A stretch of DNA of 64,000 nt from Actinomycetes bacterium (GTDB lineage: Bacteria > Actinomycetota > Actinomycetes > DATJPE01), in assembly GCA_035506535.1 (NCBI GenBank), contig DATJPE010000030.1, positions 62,001 to 126,000 of the forward strand, written 5' to 3'. Of this stretch, positions 8,450 through 16,397 are shown piece after piece. Positions within the stretch are counted from its first letter, which is position 1, and each line of letters starts with the position of its first letter. Under the pieces are notes generated by a model that saw only the letters and a program-made list of their open reading frames with translations, searched no databases and had not been told where the DNA came from. The position numbers were made by a program, and so were the translations under genes.

Positions 8450-9202
8450 TCAGGACTTGCGCCGCCGCCGACCGGGGTCGGCCGGATGCGGGGCCACCGT
8501 CGGCCGGCTGGCCAGGTGAGCCTCACAGTGCGTGACCAGGGCGTCGTAGGCGGGCCGGCCCATGAGCGCGACCAGCTCGGGGCCGTTGGAGACGTACACC
8601 GGCTCGCTCCCCACGTGGGCGTCGGTGTTGCCCGAGCAGTACCAGTCGAGGTCGTGCCCACCGGGGCCCCAGCCCCTGCGGTCGTACTCCCCGATGCTCA
8701 CCTGCTGGACCGTCGTTCCGTCGGGTCGCTCGATGGTGTCGTAGGTCCGCCGGATCGGCAGCTGCCAGCACACGTCCGGCTTGGTCTCCAGCGGGTGCCG
8801 CCCGGTCCGCAGCGCCAGGGCGTGCAGCGCGCAGCCGTAGCCGCCCGGGAAGTCCCGGTCGTTGAGGAACACGCACCCACCGTCGACGACGCGCGTCTTG
8901 CGGGCGCCGTCCTCGTCCTTCTCCACCAGCTTGCGGGTCGTGTGCTTCTGCCACTCGGCGGCGGTGAGCTTGCGGGCGAAGCGCATCACCCGCTTCTCGT
9001 CGGCCTTGTCCGAGAAATGCGCACCGAGCGAGCAGCAGCCGTCGTCGGGACGCTCGGCCAGGATCCCCCGGCAGCCGGACCCGAAGACACAGGTCCACCG
9101 CGAGGTCAACCAGGTCAGGTCGCAGCGAAACCAGCGCGACTCATCGGCGGGGTCGAGGAACTCGACATAGGCACGCGGGAAGTCCAGGGGCACCTCAGGC
9201 AC
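8450..9202 (-). CDS. Conserved cysteine-rich actinobacterial protein, unknown function
   Basis: 250 residues from GTG 9202. The sequence looks strongly constrained: [58 protein letters not shown] and [21 protein letters not shown]. The spaced cysteines followed by GCALH recall zinc- or iron-binding YkgJ/DUF3109-type proteins, which is a resemblance only. No signal peptide or membrane segment is seen. A basic tail (RRRRK) closes the protein. I recall homologues as widespread conserved hypotheticals in actinobacteria. It diverges from the ppx gene at 9257, and both appear to have leaderless promoters within the 54-bp gap. Confidence 0.75.
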   Translation of the reverse strand: MPEVPLDFPRAYVEFLDPADESRWFRCDLTWLTSRWTCVFGSGCRGILAERPDDGCCSLGAHFSDKADEKRVMRFARKLTAAEWQKHTTRKLVEKDEDGARKTRVVDGGCVFLNDRDFPGGYGCALHALALRTGRHPLETKPDVCWQLPIRRTYDTIERPDGTTVQQVSIGEYDRRGWGPGGHDLDWYCSGNTDAHVGSEPVYVSNGPELVALMGRPAYDALVTHCEAHLASRPTVAPHPADPGRRRRKS

Positions 9203-9208
9203 CGGGCC

Positions 9209-9214
9209 ACCCTA
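9209..9214 (-). promoter_or_regulatory. -10 element TAGGGT, leaderless type
   Basis: Minus-strand TAGGGT is followed by six bases and then the GTG at 9202. It supports the chosen start. Confidence 0.5.
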
Positions 9215-9244
9215 GGTCCAGCGCGGGGCGCGGTCGGCGGGCGG

Positions 9245-9250
9245 TAGCGT
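9245..9250 (+). promoter_or_regulatory. -10 element TAGCGT for ppx, leaderless type
   Basis: TAGCGT is followed by six bases and ATG 9257. Divergent partner of the element at 9209-9214. Confidence 0.5.
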
Positions 9251-9256
9251 CAGGGC

Positions 9257-10186
9257 ATGAGGCTGGGCGTGCTGGACGTCGGCTCGAACACCGTTCACCT
9301 GCTGGTGGTCGACGCCCACGCGGGCGCCCCGCCCACCCCGGCGCACTCGTCCAAGACCGAGCTCCGCCTCTCCGAGCTCCTCGACGACGACGGCCGCATC
9401 TCCTCGGACGGTACGAAGCGGCTGATCGGCTTCGTCACGGCGGCCCTGTCCGCCGCCGAGGACAAGGGTGTCGAGGAGGTGCTCGCCTTCGCCACCTCGG
9501 CGATCCGCGAGGCACCCAACGGCGACGACGTCATCAAGCGGCTGCAGAAGGACACGGGGGTGCCCCTCGAGGTGCTCAGCGGTGAGGACGAGGCGCGGCT
9601 GACCTTCCTCGCCGTGCGCCGCTGGTACGGCTGGTCGGCCGGGCGGCTGCTCGTCCTCGACATCGGAGGGGGCTCGCTCGAGGTCGCCACGGGTACCGAG
9701 GAGGACCCGGACGCCGCGATCTCCGTGCCCCTCGGCGCCGGGCGCCTCACACGGGACCTCCTCCCGGGGGACCCGCCCAGCCCGGAGGACGTACGCGCCG
9801 CGCGCAAGCACATCCGCACCACCTTCGCCCGCGACCTGCGGCTGGTGACCCGTGGCGGCGAGCCCGACCGGGTGGTCGGGACGTCCAAGACCTTCCGCTC
9901 CCTCGCGCGGATCACCGGGGCTGCTGCGTCCGGTGAAGGCCCGTACGTCCACCGGCGGCTGCGCCACGCCGACCTCGGCGAGATGCTGCCCAGCCTGGCC
10001 AGGATGACCGCCGCTGAACGCGCCAACCTGCCGGGGGTGTCCGCCGGGCGGGCTCGCCAGCTGCTCGCCGGCGCCCTCGTCGCCGACGCGGCCATGGACC
10101 TGCTGGGTATCGGCGAGGTGCACATCTGCCCGTGGGCGCTTCGCGAGGGCGTCATCCTGCGCTACCTGGACCGCCTGGACTCGTGA
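9257..10186 (+). CDS. Exopolyphosphatase / guanosine pentaphosphatase family protein
   Basis: 309 residues. Ppx/GppA phosphatase of the ASKHA fold: phosphate-1 loop [12 protein letters not shown] (6-17), [11 protein letters not shown], the second phosphate loop [12 protein letters not shown], and [12 protein letters not shown] near the C-terminus. It should hydrolyse polyphosphate and/or pppGpp in the cytosol. It is the short two-domain form without the C-terminal HD-like extension of E. coli Ppx, like mycobacterial Rv0496, which also sits in front of the same downstream genes. The stop overlaps the next gene by four bases. Confidence 0.9.
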   Translation: MRLGVLDVGSNTVHLLVVDAHAGAPPTPAHSSKTELRLSELLDDDGRISSDGTKRLIGFVTAALSAAEDKGVEEVLAFATSAIREAPNGDDVIKRLQKDTGVPLEVLSGEDEARLTFLAVRRWYGWSAGRLLVLDIGGGSLEVATGTEEDPDAAISVPLGAGRLTRDLLPGDPPSPEDVRAARKHIRTTFARDLRLVTRGGEPDRVVGTSKTFRSLARITGAAASGEGPYVHRRLRHADLGEMLPSLARMTAAERANLPGVSAGRARQLLAGALVADAAMDLLGIGEVHICPWALREGVILRYLDRLDS

Positions 10187-11010
10187 CGCCGGCCCCACCT
10201 CCCCAGCAGCCCGCCGTCCGCGTCCCCGCCGCGCGGGTCGCCCTGTCCACCGCCTCGGTCTACCCCGAGCCGGTACCGGTGGCCTTCGAGCTCGCTGCCC
10301 GGCTCGGCTACGACGGCGTCGAGCTGATGGTGTTCACCGACGCCGTGTCGCAGAGCCTCGACGCGGTCCGCCGCCTCTCCGACGAGTACGCCGTGCCCGT
10401 CCTCGCCGTCCACGCGCCGTGCCTGCTCGTGACGCAGCGGGTGTGGGGCACCGACCCGTGGCTGAAGCTCGAGCGCGCACGCGCAGCCGCCGAGGCGTTC
10501 GGGGCGCCGACCGTCGTGGTCCACCCCCCGTTTCGCTGGCAACGCGACTACGTCCGTGCCTTCGTCGAGGGGATCGAGCGGATGGCGTCGGAGACCGATG
10601 TCCGCTTCGCCGTGGAGAACATGTACCCGTGGCGTGCCCGCAGCCGCGAGATCCAGGCCTATGCCCCGGCCTGGGACCCCACCGACTCCGACTTCAGCGA
10701 CGTGACGCTGGACCTGTCGCACACCGCGGTGTCGGGCTCCGACGCGCTGGTCATGGCCCGGGGGCTCGGCGACCGGCTGGCGCACGTCCACCTCGCGGAC
10801 GGCTCCGGGTCGGCGAAGGACGAGCACCTGGTCCCCGGCCGCGGCACCCAGCGCTGTGCAGAGGTGCTCGGCCACCTCGCCGAGACCGGGTTCGACGGGA
10901 CGGTGGTCCTCGAGGTGTCCACCCGGCGCGCGCCGACCCGCGCGGTGCGCGAGGCCGATCTCATGGAGGCGCTGGCCTACGCCCGGCTCAACCTCGCGGC
11001 TGCCGCGTAG
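10183..11010 (+). CDS. Sugar phosphate isomerase/epimerase-like TIM-barrel protein
   Basis: 275 residues from GTG 10183, overlapping the phosphatase stop (GTGA). AP-endonuclease-2/xylose-isomerase-like TIM barrel: [73 protein letters not shown] and VLEVSTR. These are the barrel strands with the usual metal ligands (Glu in VENM, Asp in LDLSH, His in HVHL, Glu in VLEV). The substrate is unknown. The same neighbour order occurs in mycobacteria (Rv0498 region, from memory). Confidence 0.85.
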   Translation: MTPAPPPQQPAVRVPAARVALSTASVYPEPVPVAFELAARLGYDGVELMVFTDAVSQSLDAVRRLSDEYAVPVLAVHAPCLLVTQRVWGTDPWLKLERARAAAEAFGAPTVVVHPPFRWQRDYVRAFVEGIERMASETDVRFAVENMYPWRARSREIQAYAPAWDPTDSDFSDVTLDLSHTAVSGSDALVMARGLGDRLAHVHLADGSGSAKDEHLVPGRGTQRCAEVLGHLAETGFDGTVVLEVSTRRAPTRAVREADLMEALAYARLNLAAAA

Positions 11011-11013
11011 CCT
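11008..11013 (+). promoter_or_regulatory. Candidate -10 element for the proline operon
   Basis: TAGCCT overlaps the preceding stop codon and lies 29 bp before GTG 11043, leaving room for a short leader with the GGAGG at 11034-11038. No clear -35. Confidence 0.35.
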
Positions 11014-11042
11014 GGGCGCGCATCCGCTCCCCTGGAGGTTTC

Positions 11043-11975
11043 GTGCTGCTTCGCGCCCCGCTGCTAGGGCTCTCGCGCAGCGCCGGGGTGCGCCGGCTGG
11101 TCGAGGGTGCTCCGCTCTCCCGTTCGGTCGTGTCGCGCTACGTGGCCGGCGCCACCGCCGACGACGCCGTACGAGCGACCCGTGTCCTCACCGACTCCGG
11201 CCTGCTGGTCACCCTCGACCACCTCGGGGAGGACACCCTCGACGCGCAGCAGGCGGACGCCGCGCGCGAGGCGTACGTGGTCCTCCTCCGGGCCCTGGAC
11301 GAGGAGGGTCTGACCGGGCGTGCCGAGGTCTCGGTCAAGCTCAGCGCGATCGGCCAGGCGCTGCCCGGCGACGGCGAGCGGGTGGCCCTGGACAACGCCC
11401 GGGCGATCTGCGCTGCCGCCGCGGCGACGGGCACGACCGTCACGCTGGACATGGAGGACCACACCACGACGGACTCGACCCTGTCCGTGCTGGGCGAGCT
11501 GCGTCGCGAGTACCCGAGCACCGGCGCCGTCATCCAGGCCTACCTGCGGCGAAGCGTCGCGGACTGCCGCGACCTCGCGAGCGAGGGCTCGCGCGTCCGG
11601 CTGTGCAAGGGGGCCTACGACGAGCCGGAGGCGGTCGCCTACCGCGACCCGCACGACATCGACACCGCGTACGTGCGCTGCCTGCGGGTGCTCATGGCCG
11701 GCCCGGGCTACCCGATGGTGGCCACGCACGACCCGACCCTCATCGAGATCGCCGGTGCGCTCGCGGTCCGGGAGGGCCGGCGCCCGGACAGCTACGAGTT
11801 CCAGATGCTCAACGGGGTGCGCCCGGACGAGCAGCGGCGGCTGGTGGCCAAGGGCGAGAAGGTGCGGGTCTACCTGCCGTACGGCCAGGAGTGGTACGGC
11901 TACCTGGTCCGCCGGATGGCCGAGAAGCCGGCCAACCTCGGGCTGTTCGTCCGGTCCCTCGTCTCGCACGGCTGA
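11043..11975 (+). CDS. Proline dehydrogenase (monofunctional)
   Basis: 310 residues from GTG 11043, GGAGG four bases upstream. FAD-dependent oxidation of proline to pyrroline-5-carboxylate (P5C). TIM-barrel PRODH motifs: VSVKLSAIG, TLDMEDHTTTD, VIQAYLRRS, RLCKGAY, PMVATHDP, YEFQMLNGVR and VRVYLPYGQEWYGYLVRRMAEKP. The last block contains the substrate-binding Tyr/Arg region (YLVRRMAE). The size fits stand-alone PRODH; no P5C dehydrogenase gene is nearby. It is followed after nine bases by proC, which catalyses a reaction leading back to proline. Confidence 0.93.
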   Translation: MLLRAPLLGLSRSAGVRRLVEGAPLSRSVVSRYVAGATADDAVRATRVLTDSGLLVTLDHLGEDTLDAQQADAAREAYVVLLRALDEEGLTGRAEVSVKLSAIGQALPGDGERVALDNARAICAAAAATGTTVTLDMEDHTTTDSTLSVLGELRREYPSTGAVIQAYLRRSVADCRDLASEGSRVRLCKGAYDEPEAVAYRDPHDIDTAYVRCLRVLMAGPGYPMVATHDPTLIEIAGALAVREGRRPDSYEFQMLNGVRPDEQRRLVAKGEKVRVYLPYGQEWYGYLVRRMAEKPANLGLFVRSLVSHG

Positions 11976-11984
11976 AGGGGAGCC

Positions 11985-12791
11985 ATGGGTCAACAGATCG
12001 CGGTCTTCGGCGGCGGTGTCATGGGTGAGGCGCTGCTCTCGGGGCTGGTCCGCTCGGGAATCGGCCCGGACCGTCTCGTGGTCACCGAGCGCCGAGGCGA
12101 CCGGGCGGCCGAGCTGCACGAGCGCTACGGCGTCACGGTCGTCGACAACGCCGAGGCCGCCGCCTCCGCCGACACCCTGGTCCTGGTGGTCAAGCCGCAG
12201 GACATGACGGCGCTGCTCGACGAGCTGGCCCCGGCCATCCGTCCCGGCGCCCTCGTGGTCTGCCTCGCGGCAGGCATCACCACGGCGTTCCTCGAGGAGC
12301 GGCTGCCCGCCGGCACACCGGTCGTGCGCGTGATGCCGAACACCCCCGCGCTGGTCGACGAGGGGATGGCCGCCATCTCGCCCGGCCTGCACTGCGACGA
12401 GTCCCACCTCGAGGAGGCCGAACAGCTGCTGAGCGCCGTCGGCAAGGTCGTGCGGGTCGCGGAGAAGCACCAGGATGCGGTGACCGCGATCAGCGGATCC
12501 GGGCCGGCCTACATCTTCTATGTCGTCGAGGCGATGATCGAGGCCGGCGTCCTCCTGGGCCTGCCCCGCGCCACGGCGAACGACCTGGTCGTGCAGACCC
12601 TCGTCGGCGCCGCGAAGATGCTCAAGGAGACCGGCGAGCACCCGACGGTGCTGCGCGAGAACGTGACGTCCCCGGCGGGCACGACGGTGGCCGCGCTGCG
12701 CGCCCTGGACGACCACAAGGTGCGGGCCGCCTTCCTCTCGGCGATGGAGGCGGCCCGGGACCGGTCCCGGGAGCTCGCGGCGGGCGACTGA
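11985..12791 (+). CDS. proC: Pyrroline-5-carboxylate reductase
   Basis: 268 residues, ATG 11985 with AGGGGAG a few bases upstream. Last step of proline biosynthesis (P5C + NAD(P)H to proline). N-terminal Rossmann motif AVFGGGVMGEAL, VVKPQDM, VVRVMPNTPALV, and the C-terminal signature SGSGPAYIFYVVEAM ... GVLLGLPR ... ENVTSPAGTTVAALRAL. Full length. Co-directional with proline dehydrogenase, an arrangement I recall in other actinobacteria. Confidence 0.95.
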   Translation: MGQQIAVFGGGVMGEALLSGLVRSGIGPDRLVVTERRGDRAAELHERYGVTVVDNAEAAASADTLVLVVKPQDMTALLDELAPAIRPGALVVCLAAGITTAFLEERLPAGTPVVRVMPNTPALVDEGMAAISPGLHCDESHLEEAEQLLSAVGKVVRVAEKHQDAVTAISGSGPAYIFYVVEAMIEAGVLLGLPRATANDLVVQTLVGAAKMLKETGEHPTVLRENVTSPAGTTVAALRALDDHKVRAAFLSAMEAARDRSRELAAGD

Positions 12792-12792
12792 G

Positions 12793-13854
12793 ATGAGCGG
12801 CCGGGCCGCGTTCGTGTGGAGCGACGCGCTCGCGGCGTACGACCTCGGTCCGGGGCACCCGCTGGCGCCCGTCCGCGTCGAGCTCGCCGCCCACCTGTGC
12901 CGTGCCCTGGGCCTGCTCGACGGGGTCGACGTCGTGGAGCCCGACGGCGACGGGGAGGCGCTGCTCGGGCTGGTGCACGACCGTGACTACGTCGCCGCCG
13001 TCCGGGAGGCCGGCCGTAGCGGGCGGACGGACCTCGCGCGCGGTCTCGGCACGCCGGACAACCCGGTCTTCCCGGGGATGCACGACGCGTCGGCGCTGGT
13101 GGTCGGGGCGACCGCCGCCGCGGTCCGTGCGGTCCTCGACGGGCGTGCCGACCATGCCGTGAACCTGGCCGGCGGGCTGCACCACGCGATGGCCGGCCGG
13201 GCGTCGGGGTTCTGCGTCTACAACGACGTCGCCGTCGGGATCGCGGTGGCGCTCTCGCGCGGGGTCGAGCGCATCGCCTACGTCGACGTCGACGTGCACC
13301 ATGGCGACGGCGTGGAGGCTGCCTTCTGGGACGACCCTCGGGTCCTGACCATCTCGCTGCACGAGTCGGGTCGCACCCTGTTCCCCGGGACCGGGGACGT
13401 GAGTGACGTCGGCGGCCCGCATGCCCGCGGCTCCGTGGTGAACGTGCCGCTGCCGGCGGGGACGGGCGACGCCGGCTGGCTCGAGGCCTTCCGTGCGGTG
13501 GTCCCCGAGCGGGTGGCTGCCTTCCGGCCGCAGCTGCTCGTCACCCAGGCGGGCTGCGACACCCACCGCCTGGACCCGCTGGCCCATCTGGAGCTGACCG
13601 TCGACGGCCAGCGCGAGAGCTACCTGGCGCTGCACGAGCTCGCGCACGAGCACGCCGGCGGTCGCTGGGTGGCCACCGGCGGCGGCGGGTACGCGGTCGT
13701 CGACGTCGTGCCGCGAGCGTGGGCGCACCTCGTCGGCGTGGTCACCGGACGCCCGGTGGCGCCGTCGGCCCGGGTCCCCGAGGCCTGGCGGGCCGAGGTC
13801 CGCGCCCGGTTGGGGCGTGACGCCCCGATCACGATGACCGACCACCGGTTTTGA
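12793..13854 (+). CDS. Histone deacetylase-family / AcuC-like deacetylase
   Basis: 353 residues, ATG 12793 one base after proC. Zinc-dependent arginase/deacetylase fold. Motifs: HPLAPVRVEL near the start, GGLHHAMAGRASGFCVYND (tandem His of the charge relay), VDVDVHHGDGVEAAF (zinc ligands Asp and His), SLHESG, FPGTGD, VTQAGCDTH and TGGGGYAV. In Bacillus, AcuC deacetylates acetyl-CoA synthetase. The substrate here is unknown, and lysine or acetylpolyamine deacetylation are both possible. The 97-bp gap after it holds no identified element. Confidence 0.88.
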   Translation: MSGRAAFVWSDALAAYDLGPGHPLAPVRVELAAHLCRALGLLDGVDVVEPDGDGEALLGLVHDRDYVAAVREAGRSGRTDLARGLGTPDNPVFPGMHDASALVVGATAAAVRAVLDGRADHAVNLAGGLHHAMAGRASGFCVYNDVAVGIAVALSRGVERIAYVDVDVHHGDGVEAAFWDDPRVLTISLHESGRTLFPGTGDVSDVGGPHARGSVVNVPLPAGTGDAGWLEAFRAVVPERVAAFRPQLLVTQAGCDTHRLDPLAHLELTVDGQRESYLALHELAHEHAGGRWVATGGGGYAVVDVVPRAWAHLVGVVTGRPVAPSARVPEAWRAEVRARLGRDAPITMTDHRF

Positions 13855-13951
13855 GGTTCCGCCCCGGGCCCGCACCGGGCGTCACTACCATGGCGCGCAA
13901 CGACGGCGCCTCGAGAAGCGTCGCTGAACAGTCAGGGGACGGGTCGGGGCC

Positions 13952-14152
13952 ATGGCGGGTGACACCGAGCTTGCCGAGATGCGCTTCCTCACCGTCGCCG
14001 AGGTGGCCGCGAAGATGCGGGTCTCCAAGATGACGGTCTACCGGCTGGTGCACTCCGGCGAGCTGCCCGCGGTGCGGGTGGGTCGTTCGTTCCGTGTCCC
14101 CGAGCAGGCTGTGGCCGACTACCTGCGCGACTCCTTCGTCGAGGCCGGCTGA
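13952..14152 (+). CDS. Excisionase/MerR-type HTH DNA-binding protein
   Basis: 66 residues from ATG 13952. One winged helix-turn-helix: FLTVAEVAAKMRVSKMTVYRLVHSGELPAVRVGRSFRVPEQAV, the HTH_17/excisionase domain. It matches what I recall of mycobacterial Rv0500A, which also lies between proC and the tiny bS22 gene. This context makes it a chromosomal regulator, not a phage excisionase. Distinct in sequence from Streptomyces BldC, although of the same fold class. Confidence 0.85.
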   Translation: MAGDTELAEMRFLTVAEVAAKMRVSKMTVYRLVHSGELPAVRVGRSFRVPEQAVADYLRDSFVEAG

Positions 14153-14189
14153 CGCCTGCGGGCCCGCTGCCGCGTCCCGCTCCCGCTCC

Positions 14190-14209
14190 GAGCCGGGCTG
14201 ATCCGGCTC
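14190..14209 (+). terminator. Short hairpin between the HTH gene and bS22
   Basis: GAGCCGG (14190-14196) pairs with CCGGCTC (14203-14209) around a six-base loop, in the 104-bp gap. A weak terminator or processing site; a -10-like TACCCT (14224-14229) lies just downstream. Confidence 0.4.
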
Positions 14210-14256
14210 CCGTCCGCCGCGGGTACCCTGACCCCACCGACGATCGAAGGAGAGCC

Positions 14257-14355
14257 GTGGGCTCCGTCATCAAGAAGCGCCGGAAGCGAATGGCGAAGAA
14301 GAAGCACCGCAAGCTGCTCAAGAGGACTCGCGTCCAGCGGCGCAACAAGAAGTAG
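14257..14355 (+). CDS. Small ribosomal protein bS22 (AURKAIP1/COX24 domain)
   Basis: 32 residues from GTG 14257, with GAAGGAGAG just upstream, ending TAG 14353-14355. The sequence MGSVIKKRRKRMAKKKHRK and the following KLLKRTRVQRRNKK are almost entirely basic. This is the signature of the mycobacterial 30S protein bS22 (Rv0500B-type, AURKAIP1/COX24 family), which sits near the decoding centre. Five bases separate it from the epimerase gene. Confidence 0.9.
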   Translation: MGSVIKKRRKRMAKKKHRKLLKRTRVQRRNKK

Positions 14356-14360
14356 CCCCC

Positions 14361-15383
14361 ATGCGCGTCGTCCTCGTCACCGGCGTGTCCCGCTACCTCG
14401 GCGGTCGCTTCGCCCGAGAGCTGGCGAGCGACCCAGCGGTGGAGCGCGTCGTCGGCGTTGACGTCGTACCGCCCGTGGACAGCCTCGGCGCGGCCGAGTT
14501 CGTGCGAGCGGACATCCGCAACCCGGTGATCGCCAAGGTGATCGCCTCCGCCGACGTGGACACCGTCGTGCACATGAACGTCATCGCCACCCCCCAGTCG
14601 ATGGGTGGACGCACGCTCATGAAGGAGGTCAACGTCATCGGGACGATGCAGCTGCTCGCGGCGTGCCAGAAGGCCTCCAGCGTGCGCAAGCTCGTCGTCA
14701 AGTCCTCCTCCACCGTCTACGGCGCCTCGCCCAAGGACCCGGCGCTGTTCACCGAGGAGATGGAGCCGCGAGCCCTCCCGCGGTCCGGGTTCGCCAAGGA
14801 CTCCGTCGAGGTCGAGGGGTACGTGCGTGGCTTCTCCAGGCGCCGCCCCGACGTGGTCGTCGCCACGCTCCGCTTCGCCAACTGCCTGGGTCCGGGCGTC
14901 CGAACGCCGATGTCGGCGTACTTCGAGCTGCCGGTCATCCCGCGCATCCTCGGCTTCGACCCGCGGCTGCAGTTCGTGCACGAGGACGACATGATCGAGT
15001 GCCTTCGCCGGTGCACGCTCGAGGACCACCCGGGGACGTACAACGTCGCCGGCGACGGGGTCCTGACCCTGTCCCAGGCCGCTCGACGGACCGGCAAGCC
15101 GACGGTCTCCATGCCAGGGACACTGCTCTCGGCGCTCGGCGGCTTCGGCCGCCGGACGCGGCTGGTGGACTTCTCGCCGGAGCAGATGTCCTTCCTCACC
15201 TACGGCCGCGGCATCGACACCCGCCGGATGCGCGACCGAGTCGGGTTCGCACCGCACTGGACCACTGCCGCCACCTTCGCGGAGTTCGTACGATCCCGTG
15301 ACATGCGCGGTCCGCTGGAGTCCGAGCGCCTCGAGGCGATCGAGGACCGCGTGCTCGACGTCCTGGCAGGGGGCCGGCGATGA
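14361..15383 (+). CDS. NAD-dependent epimerase/dehydratase (extended SDR)
   Basis: 340 residues, ATG 14361. Rossmann N-terminus with VTGVSRYLGG (GxxGxxG), VVGVD, VHMNVIATP, NVIGTMQLLAAC, LVVKSSSTVYGAS. Where SDR enzymes usually show catalytic YxxxK, this one reads RSGFAKDSVEVEGYV, with Phe144 in the expected Tyr region, so catalytic competence is uncertain. I do not know whether that is normal for the family. C-terminal half: RFANCLGPG, LQFVHEDDMIE, TYNVAGDGVLT. Same place as mycobacterial galE2 (Rv0501, from memory). The substrate is unknown. The stop overlaps the acyltransferase ATG. Confidence 0.82.
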   Translation: MRVVLVTGVSRYLGGRFARELASDPAVERVVGVDVVPPVDSLGAAEFVRADIRNPVIAKVIASADVDTVVHMNVIATPQSMGGRTLMKEVNVIGTMQLLAACQKASSVRKLVVKSSSTVYGASPKDPALFTEEMEPRALPRSGFAKDSVEVEGYVRGFSRRRPDVVVATLRFANCLGPGVRTPMSAYFELPVIPRILGFDPRLQFVHEDDMIECLRRCTLEDHPGTYNVAGDGVLTLSQAARRTGKPTVSMPGTLLSALGGFGRRTRLVDFSPEQMSFLTYGRGIDTRRMRDRVGFAPHWTTAATFAEFVRSRDMRGPLESERLEAIEDRVLDVLAGGRR

Positions 15384-16333
15384 GCGCCCGTGTGATCCCG
15401 CTGCGTTCGGACGACGGACCCGACCCGACGCCCGAACCGCCTCCCGAGGCCGTCGACGACGAGGTGCTGGAGGCCGACGACTCCGGCGAGCCGTCAGTTC
15501 TCGAGCAGCGGCTGGCGGGCGCGGTGGCGTTCCTGCGGCGCCGGGTGACCGGCGAGTACGAGGTCGACGACTTCGGCTACGACCCCGAGCTCACTGACGC
15601 GGTGCTGCTCGCGATGCTGCGGCCTCTGTACCGCAACTGGTTCCGGGTCGAGGTGCGCGGGATCGAGAACATCCCGTCCGAGGGTGGCGCCCTCCTCGTC
15701 GCCAACCACTCCGGCACGATCGCTGTCGACTCGCTCATGACGCAGATCGCGGTGCTGGACGAGCACCCTGCCCACCGCTCCCTTCGCCTGCTCGGCGCCG
15801 ACCTGGTGTTCAGCCTGCCGATCGTGAGCGAGTTCGCGCGCAAGTCCGGGGCGACCCTCGCGTGCACCGAGGACGCCGAGCGGCTGCTGCGCGGCGGTGA
15901 GGTCGTCGGTGTGTGGCCGGAGGGCTTCAAGGGGATCGGCAAGCCCTTCAGCGAGCGCTACAAGCTGCAGCGCTTCGGCCGCGGCGGCTTCGTGTCCGCG
16001 GCGCTGCACTGCAAAGTGCCGATCATCCCGGTGTCGATCGTGGGTGCCGAGGAGACCTTCCCGATGATCGGCAACATCAAGCCGCTGGCCCGGCTGCTGG
16101 GGCTGCCATACGTGCCGGTCACCCCGACCTTCCCCTGGCTGGGGCCGCTCGGGCTGGTCCCGCTCCCGAGCAAGTGGATCATCGAGTTCGGCGCCCCGAT
16201 CCCCACGGACGCCTTCCCCGACGGCTCGGCCGAGGACCCGATGCTGGTGTTCAACCTCACCGACCAGGTCCGCGAGACCATCCAGCACTCGCTCTATCAG
16301 CTCCTCATGCGCCGCCGGTCGGTGTTCTTCTAG
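15380..16333 (+). CDS. Lysophospholipid acyltransferase family protein
   Basis: 317 residues, ATG 15380 overlapping the epimerase stop (ATGA). A disordered acidic/Pro N-terminus (1-45) is followed by the PlsC-like domain: VANHSGTIAVDSLM (His of the HX(n)D motif), LLGADLVFSLPIVSEFARKSG, VGVWPEGFKGIGKPF (PEG block), VPIIPVSIVGAEE. It should acylate a glycerol- or lysophosphate lipid at the inner face of the membrane. Syntenic with mycobacterial Rv0502, from memory. It ends at the start of a 16-bp tandem repeat. Confidence 0.85.
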   Translation: MSARVIPLRSDDGPDPTPEPPPEAVDDEVLEADDSGEPSVLEQRLAGAVAFLRRRVTGEYEVDDFGYDPELTDAVLLAMLRPLYRNWFRVEVRGIENIPSEGGALLVANHSGTIAVDSLMTQIAVLDEHPAHRSLRLLGADLVFSLPIVSEFARKSGATLACTEDAERLLRGGEVVGVWPEGFKGIGKPFSERYKLQRFGRGGFVSAALHCKVPIIPVSIVGAEETFPMIGNIKPLARLLGLPYVPVTPTFPWLGPLGLVPLPSKWIIEFGAPIPTDAFPDGSAEDPMLVFNLTDQVRETIQHSLYQLLMRRRSVFF

Positions 16334-16395
16334 CCCAGGTTCGGTCCAGCCAAGGCTTCTCCCAGCCCAGGCTTCTCCGGCCCAGGCTTCGTCCG
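16332..16395. repeat. Four-copy 16-bp tandem repeat between convergent genes
   Basis: Units at 16332-16347, 16348-16363, 16364-16379 and 16380-16395, consensus AGCCCAGGCTTCTCCG with one to five differences. The array fills almost the whole space between the stop of the acyltransferase and the stop of the HAD phosphatase. No hairpin terminator is otherwise seen there. Confidence 0.75.
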
Positions 16396-16397
16396 CC

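Noticed and set aside
7124-9247. A 707-codon open frame opposite radA
   Set aside because: Shadow frame; radA zinc finger, Walker A and KNRFG are on the other strand.
14361-15383. The epimerase as a defective pseudogene because YxxxK is not apparent
   Set aside because: The frame is full length, overlaps its neighbours tightly and keeps all other motifs. I cannot tell whether the Phe is normal for this subfamily.
16332-16395. The 16-bp repeats as a CRISPR-like array
   Set aside because: The units are adjacent with no spacers.
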